From contig MSJH02000063.1 in the NCBI GenBank assembly GCA_001931875.2, forward strand, positions 1-49,177: 49,177 nt of DNA, written 5' to 3'. Shown piece by piece: positions 45,414 through 49,177 of the stretch (positions are counted from its first letter, which is position 1; the number at the start of each line of letters is the position of its first letter). The DNA comes from Byssochlamys sp. IMV 00236 (taxonomy: Eukaryota; Ascomycota; Eurotiomycetes; Eurotiales; Thermoascaceae). The position numbers and the translations under genes are program-made. A model generated the notes under the pieces. The model was not told where the DNA came from and searched no databases. It was given only the letters and a program-made list of their open reading frames with translations.

Positions 45414-45470
<57 letters not shown>
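45414..45470. repeat. 57-bp poly-A tract
   Basis: A pure A run preceded by CATGCCTTG. It is a candidate for a polymerase- or assembly-length error, or the tail of a retroposed sequence. Confidence 0.9.
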
Positions 45471-45475
<5 letters not shown>

Positions 45476-45542
45476 TAAAAGGCCAATTCATATAGTTCCT
45501 ATTCACTAACATTATGCTACCATTTTGACGCTTATTAGAAAA

Positions 45543-45755
45543 ATGGAAAACAACAACAACCAAAGTACAACCAACTACTCTTCCTGCCGTGCACCTTTAC
45601 CAGTTGATTCACGTCATCGTACCTGCCAAGCATGCAAATAGAAAGTTGCAGCCACACATCGCAGACGTCGAACTCAGCGAGATGAAGGAAACGAACTCTT
45701 TATCTGGCCTAGAAGCAGACCCAGAATAAACCCTGCCGAGCACGTTCCCGATTGA
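45543..45755 (+). pseudogene. Small basic Cys-containing ORF split by an in-frame TAG
   Basis: 71 codons from ATG, open except for TAG at codon 33. It starts MENNNNQSTTNYSSCRAPLP, has CQACK just before the stop, and after it reads KVAATHRRRRTQRDEGNEL then WPRSRPRINPAEHVPD. The Arg-rich run after a CxxC resembles the head of a DNA-binding zinc protein. The stop makes it a pseudogene, a sequencing error or a readthrough candidate. An opposite-strand frame (45903-45709) starts MGSQNPEYEEQWPSKHLTYN and has a possible GTACGA donor near 45817; it is an alternative reading. Confidence 0.3.
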
Positions 45756-45961
45756 GGTATTGGTTGTTGTTGTTAGTACTCTTGTCAGTAAAGAATAAGT
45801 AACAATTCGGTTTCGTACCAGAATGTAAATCAATTTTCCGCAAATTATACGTCAAGTGTTTGGAAGGCCATTGCTCTTCATATTCAGGGTTTTGAGATCC
45901 CATGTTTATAAAAAATAAGCTTTGACATGGTTATTTAAAGAATATAAAATAAAAAGAAAAA

Positions 45962-46354
45962 TCAATACTTCGCCCTCCTTCCTTTTGCGACAATTACCGC
46001 CTCACATCGAGCCTTCATGCTTCCGACCAAACATGCCGTTAACCCAGGGCTAATTTTCTCCCACTCTTCTCTCAATACAATGCTCAACTCTTCAGTATTT
46101 CTTATCTCACTTCTTCTTTCCTTGATGAGTTTACCCAAAGCGGCCCAAACATGTTCTATCGAGTTCAAATCAGGACTTTGTGCGGGCCAGTACTCAAAGC
46201 CTCTGATCTGGTGGGTTTCCTTCCACCATCGTGCATAGCCACCAGTATGGCAGTTAGCTCCATCCTCTTGAAATATGAAGTCTCTGTCCTCTTGCTGGCA
46301 GAGTTGCGCGAACCAGGTACATATTGAACTTAAAAGTCCATTCGAATCATGTAT
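45962..46354 (-). mobile_element. Tc1/mariner-type transposase, C-terminal remnant
   Basis: An open minus-strand block of 130 aa without a start. It holds FQEDGANCHTGGYARWW (second catalytic Asp) and YWPAQSPDLNSIEHVW (third catalytic Glu), with about 35 residues between the Asp and that Glu as I count. These are the DDE superfamily endonuclease signatures. The N-terminal helix-turn-helix and the first Asp are absent, so it is a 5'-truncated, inactive copy. No terminal inverted repeats were recognised. Confidence 0.85.
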
Positions 46355-46383
46355 TTAAACAAAAATTTTGGTATTCAATATGT

Positions 46384-47148
46384 CAATTAGTTATGGATAA
46401 GCGGATGACAAACGGTGCTGCACTTCCAGAAAGCTTACTTGAAAACTGGAATTTGTTTAGACAAAGTCATAGAAACATCATATATACCAAAAATCTTGCG
46501 AGTGGAACTAGCCAATGTCTTTCAGAAGCATGTGTTCAACTATCAATTGCATATACAAACTACATAGTCGAGAACTTTGAAGCAAGATTGCTTAAATACC
46601 TTTCGTATCTTATTCAAAACACTTTTGTGGTAGGTTCCATTTTTTATGTGAAATATTCTACTAGAATATGTAAATAATTCGTGATATATAGTCAATAGCT
46701 TATCAAGACGTGAAGAAAATAGCCTATGATTATTGCTATCAATCTGTATGCAAAGGAGAACCTAAATGGCCGCAAGGTGCTACTTTCACTCAAGAAACAA
46801 AAACAGTAGTTGATGAGGTTTGTCTGCCATTGAAGCAGCTTATAACCAAACAAGTAACACTAAAGGAACTCTCTGCATCTCCAAGTACTTTTTTGCCTTG
46901 TATCCTGTACATATTATCAACATATGGAGCTGAGCATAAAGACCATCATGCTTATGATGTTAAGAGGCTGCCTCTGCCTAGGCTTTTTTTCTGCATTGCC
47001 AAATCCATCGCTGCACTGGAGATTTATCAATATCAGCGCAAATTCTTTATCTGCCTTTATTAAAGAGCCTTTATCACGAGGATACAACGATCAACTACGA
47101 ATGTTCCATAGAGTTTTTAATTTCAAAAAACTAAGAATCAATAGGTAA
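46384..47148 (+). pseudogene. Two-exon gene relic with a frameshift, likely repeat-associated family
   Basis: Exon 1 (open to 46629) reads LVMDKRMTNGAALPESLLEN then CLSEACVQLSIAYTNYIVEN and ends ARLLKYLSYLIQNTFV. The intron is 46630-46691. Exon 2 continues SIAYQDVKKIAYDYCYQSVC and LPLKQLITKQVTLKEL. The frame then breaks in a T7 run at about 46984-46990: VKRLPLPRLF is in one frame and SALPNPSLHWRFINISANSL in the next, ending at 47148. My impression is that this resembles a multicopy, element-linked protein of Mucorales genomes, but I cannot verify that. The position next to a transposase remnant fits. Confidence 0.55.
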
Positions 47149-47471
47149 AATCTTGTCTTCAGATTGCTTTACTTAATTTTTATATAGTAGGAATATTAGT
47201 ATAAGCTCAGTAACAATTATACTTTAGATGATTATCAATCTTTTCTTCCAACTTGACAACATGTAATAATACATAAAATGAGCTTGATGTTGAGTGATAT
47301 ATAAGATAAATGTGGTCAATACCTAAGAATAAGCACATAACTGAAATACTAAATAGTACTTTATTCATTCTTTTACTTCTTGTGGGCTCTCTTTCATTAT
47401 CATTTGTTGTCTCACTTATTGTCTGAAATTCTCATTTTTCTATCAATGTGCGAGTAATTACTGAATAAAGT

Positions 47472-47539
47472 GTAGCAACGAGTACTATGTGCCCCACTTG
47501 GGTTTAATAAAAGACTGTTTAGCCGTAGCAACGAGTACT
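47472..47539. repeat. 15-bp direct repeat, two copies
   Basis: GTAGCAACGAGTACT occurs at 47472-47486 and again at 47525-47539. It is perfect and 53 bp apart. A chance match is unlikely at that length. Confidence 0.7.
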
Positions 47540-47830
47540 CCTACTGTCAAAAAGTTTGCTCGAAACTGGGTAGAATCTGAAAAGGGTTCCACAGTTCCTT
47601 TTAGCCCCTGTCTTTAGTTTAAAAGATGAAAAGGAACAAGACTTTTATTTTCGATGCGACTTGGCCTGCTAAAACCAGATTTAAGAAAATACAATAAAAA
47701 TGAGGTGTACGCTGTCCACTAAAAAAGGGAACCTTTGTGTAAGGGAAGTGTAACTTGACAGATGTTGTTGTTTAACAAATACGATTGCGCAACGTGTTAC
47801 ATCAATCCAACAATTGTACAATTGATGATT
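47540..47830 (+). pseudogene. Short coding-like remnants
   Basis: PTVKKFARNWVESEKGSTV (47540-47615) is followed, after stops and frame changes, by NKYDCATCYINPTIVQLMI (about 47776-47832), which holds a CATC pair. They look like pieces of one decayed protein, family unknown. Similarity of ARNWVE to LRNWVEA near 44330 may be coincidental. Confidence 0.25.
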
Positions 47831-47839
47831 TGAAATAAA

Positions 47840-48426
47840 GATAAGCAAAAAAAAAAAAAAAGAAAAAGACAAGGGACCATGATTAAATTATAAGCATTAT
47901 TTTTTTATTTTACTGAAGAGGGGCTCTTTAGATTACTATAAGATTGTTTATAAGAAGGGGTAAAGCGAAGCCTAAGCTTCTTTTATGTTTACTATTGGAG
48001 CACTATGTTAAGGGATATTATTATATCTGATCAATAAGCGTGAGGGTTGTCTTTTAATTTCTCCATGTGTGAATTATGCTCCGATAAGATGCATTCATAA
48101 GATGATATTTCCTTTTCATGGACTCCTTTTTTTTTTTCTTTACTAATCACGTAATTATATCAACACTTTGTCCAGGGATGGTATTAAGCAATATACCAGC
48201 TGCTAGCTTTATGCAGGTATAAAAGATCTGCATGATATTATTTCCTTATTAGTGTGTACTAAGCTGCCTTGCATGAATGAATGATGATTTCTTATTCCCG
48301 CCTTTATTAAAAATGAAACTAGTGCATAAAAGTATATAATATATTTCATTCTATTTTGATCTATAATAGGCTGAGACATAGGGTCAAGTGATGGTAGTCT
48401 CTAAGAATGAATCTATTTTTTGCTAA
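47840..48426. other. Intergenic, no feature found
   Basis: AT-rich, with homopolymer runs (A15 near 47848, T11 near 48128). No supported gene. Confidence 0.45.
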
Positions 48427-48624
48427 TTAAACCATCGATCTCGATCTAAATTGTTGCATGGCCTGATTCTTTGTACTCAATGTGTCTTTTACGTCATGTG
48501 TACCATTTGGATTAGACGGGCTACGTTTATGATGTTCCTTATTCTGATCCTCATCCTTTCTCATTTCCATAATATTGTTTCCCAAATAGGTTTCGGATCT
48601 TGTTATCTCGCATAATATTCTCAT
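48427..48624 (-). CDS. Small polar ORF (65 aa), uncertain
   Basis: ATG-started 65-codon frame, very hydrophilic, reading KDEDQNKEHHKRSPSNPNGT in the middle. It has no hydrophobic segment or known motif. The even composition is more protein-like than neighbouring noise, but nothing else supports it. Confidence 0.25.
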   Translation of the reverse strand: MRILCEITRSETYLGNNIMEMRKDEDQNKEHHKRSPSNPNGTHDVKDTLSTKNQAMQQFRSRSMV

Positions 48625-49146
48625 CCTTTTTAAGATGATTCATAAAATAAAATAGTTTTTGTTTTTATAGTAAAGTTTATTGTTTCCGATGTCAAGGTTG
48701 CATGCATATACTAAACATAACGTGACCTTCGGCGCTAGTAAAAAAAAGGGGGGGAATGGGCAAGGAGGGGATATCGTATTCTAGTAAATATCTTCCTTAT
48801 TATTCGTCTTGTATGACAGATGTTATGAGGTAATTTACGTAAGACTTGTAATTCAAGTGTCATGATGAGTATATTTTTCGCCTTATTTTTCCAAATATCG
48901 TAATATCGTCAAAAGACCGATAATGTTTTCAGCCTTAATTACGCCCGGATCACATTAAGAGTTTATCTAGACAAGTCTTTAAAAGAAGCTTAATTTTTAG
49001 TAACAGTGGATATGAGTCAATGCGGCCTTGAATCTTGTCATTAATGAGAATAGAAAAAAGACATAGAAAAAGGGAGTGTTGAACTATGCAGTCCATTTGA
49101 CTAACTTGACAGTTGTTGTTTGTATGTAATTAAAGTTTAAAGCCAT

Positions 49147-49147
<1 letters not shown>
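48625..49147. other. Intergenic to the window end
   Basis: AT-rich with a G7 run near 48750. No gene recognised. Confidence 0.4.

Positions 49148-49177
<30 letters not shown>
49148..49177. repeat. Poly-T tract at the window edge
   Basis: 30 consecutive T. As at the other end, it probably marks where assembly stopped. Confidence 0.9.

Noticed and set aside
1..49177. CRISPR array, phage, biosynthetic gene cluster or telomeric repeat
   Set aside because: No regularly spaced repeats, phage genes, clustered pathway enzymes or telomere arrays such as TTAGGG were seen.

Overview
The window looks like a nuclear contig from an AT-rich filamentous fungus with many short introns, most likely an early-diverging Mucorales-type species. 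The reasons are introns of about 50-70 bp throughout, compact eukaryotic gene structure, fungal housekeeping genes (RNA polymerase III subunit 2, Mot1, SRP72, pyruvate decarboxylase), a Con-10/KGG stress protein and a Slo/BK-type potassium channel of a kind not usual in yeasts. The species call is an inference. Both ends of the window are poly-T tracts, so the contig probably stops at homopolymers.

Layout: 0.2-8.2 kb holds a 21-exon Slo-like K+ channel (+) converging tail to tail on a Golgi GDPase/apyrase (-), then a secreted 5'-nucleotidase-like phosphatase (-). 9.6-11.3 kb holds a truncated methyltransferase relic and an unknown protein, both (-). 12.4-18.1 kb holds RNA polymerase III subunit RPC2 (+), a Con-10-type protein (-) and a small secreted I9-type protease inhibitor (+). 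19.7-21.4 kb is a vacuolar Ca2+/H+ exchanger (+). It is followed by a 2 kb decayed stretch with a pseudogene, a diverged direct repeat and a MITE-like inverted repeat. 23.6-26.5 kb is a nitronate monooxygenase (+) converging on an MFS transporter (-). 26.6-29.9 kb is an unknown protein (-) divergent from SRP72 (+). 30.6-36.7 kb is MOT1 (-). 37.1-40.5 kb holds a tiny Cys-containing ORF (-), GAR transformylase (+) and pyruvate decarboxylase (-). From 40.8 kb to the end (over 8 kb) I find no intact conserved gene, only eroded coding relics, a Tc1/mariner transposase remnant, a frameshifted multi-exon pseudogene and homopolymers.

There are no operons and no evident pathway cluster; genes are individually transcribed. 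Ion handling (Slo-like channel, Ca2+/H+ exchanger), secretion (SRP72, GDPase), transcription (RPC2, Mot1) and central metabolism (PurN, PDC) are represented. I built each multi-exon model by hand from donor/acceptor sites. The coding lengths of the multi-exon conserved genes come out as exact multiples of three, which supports the models but does not replace RNA data.
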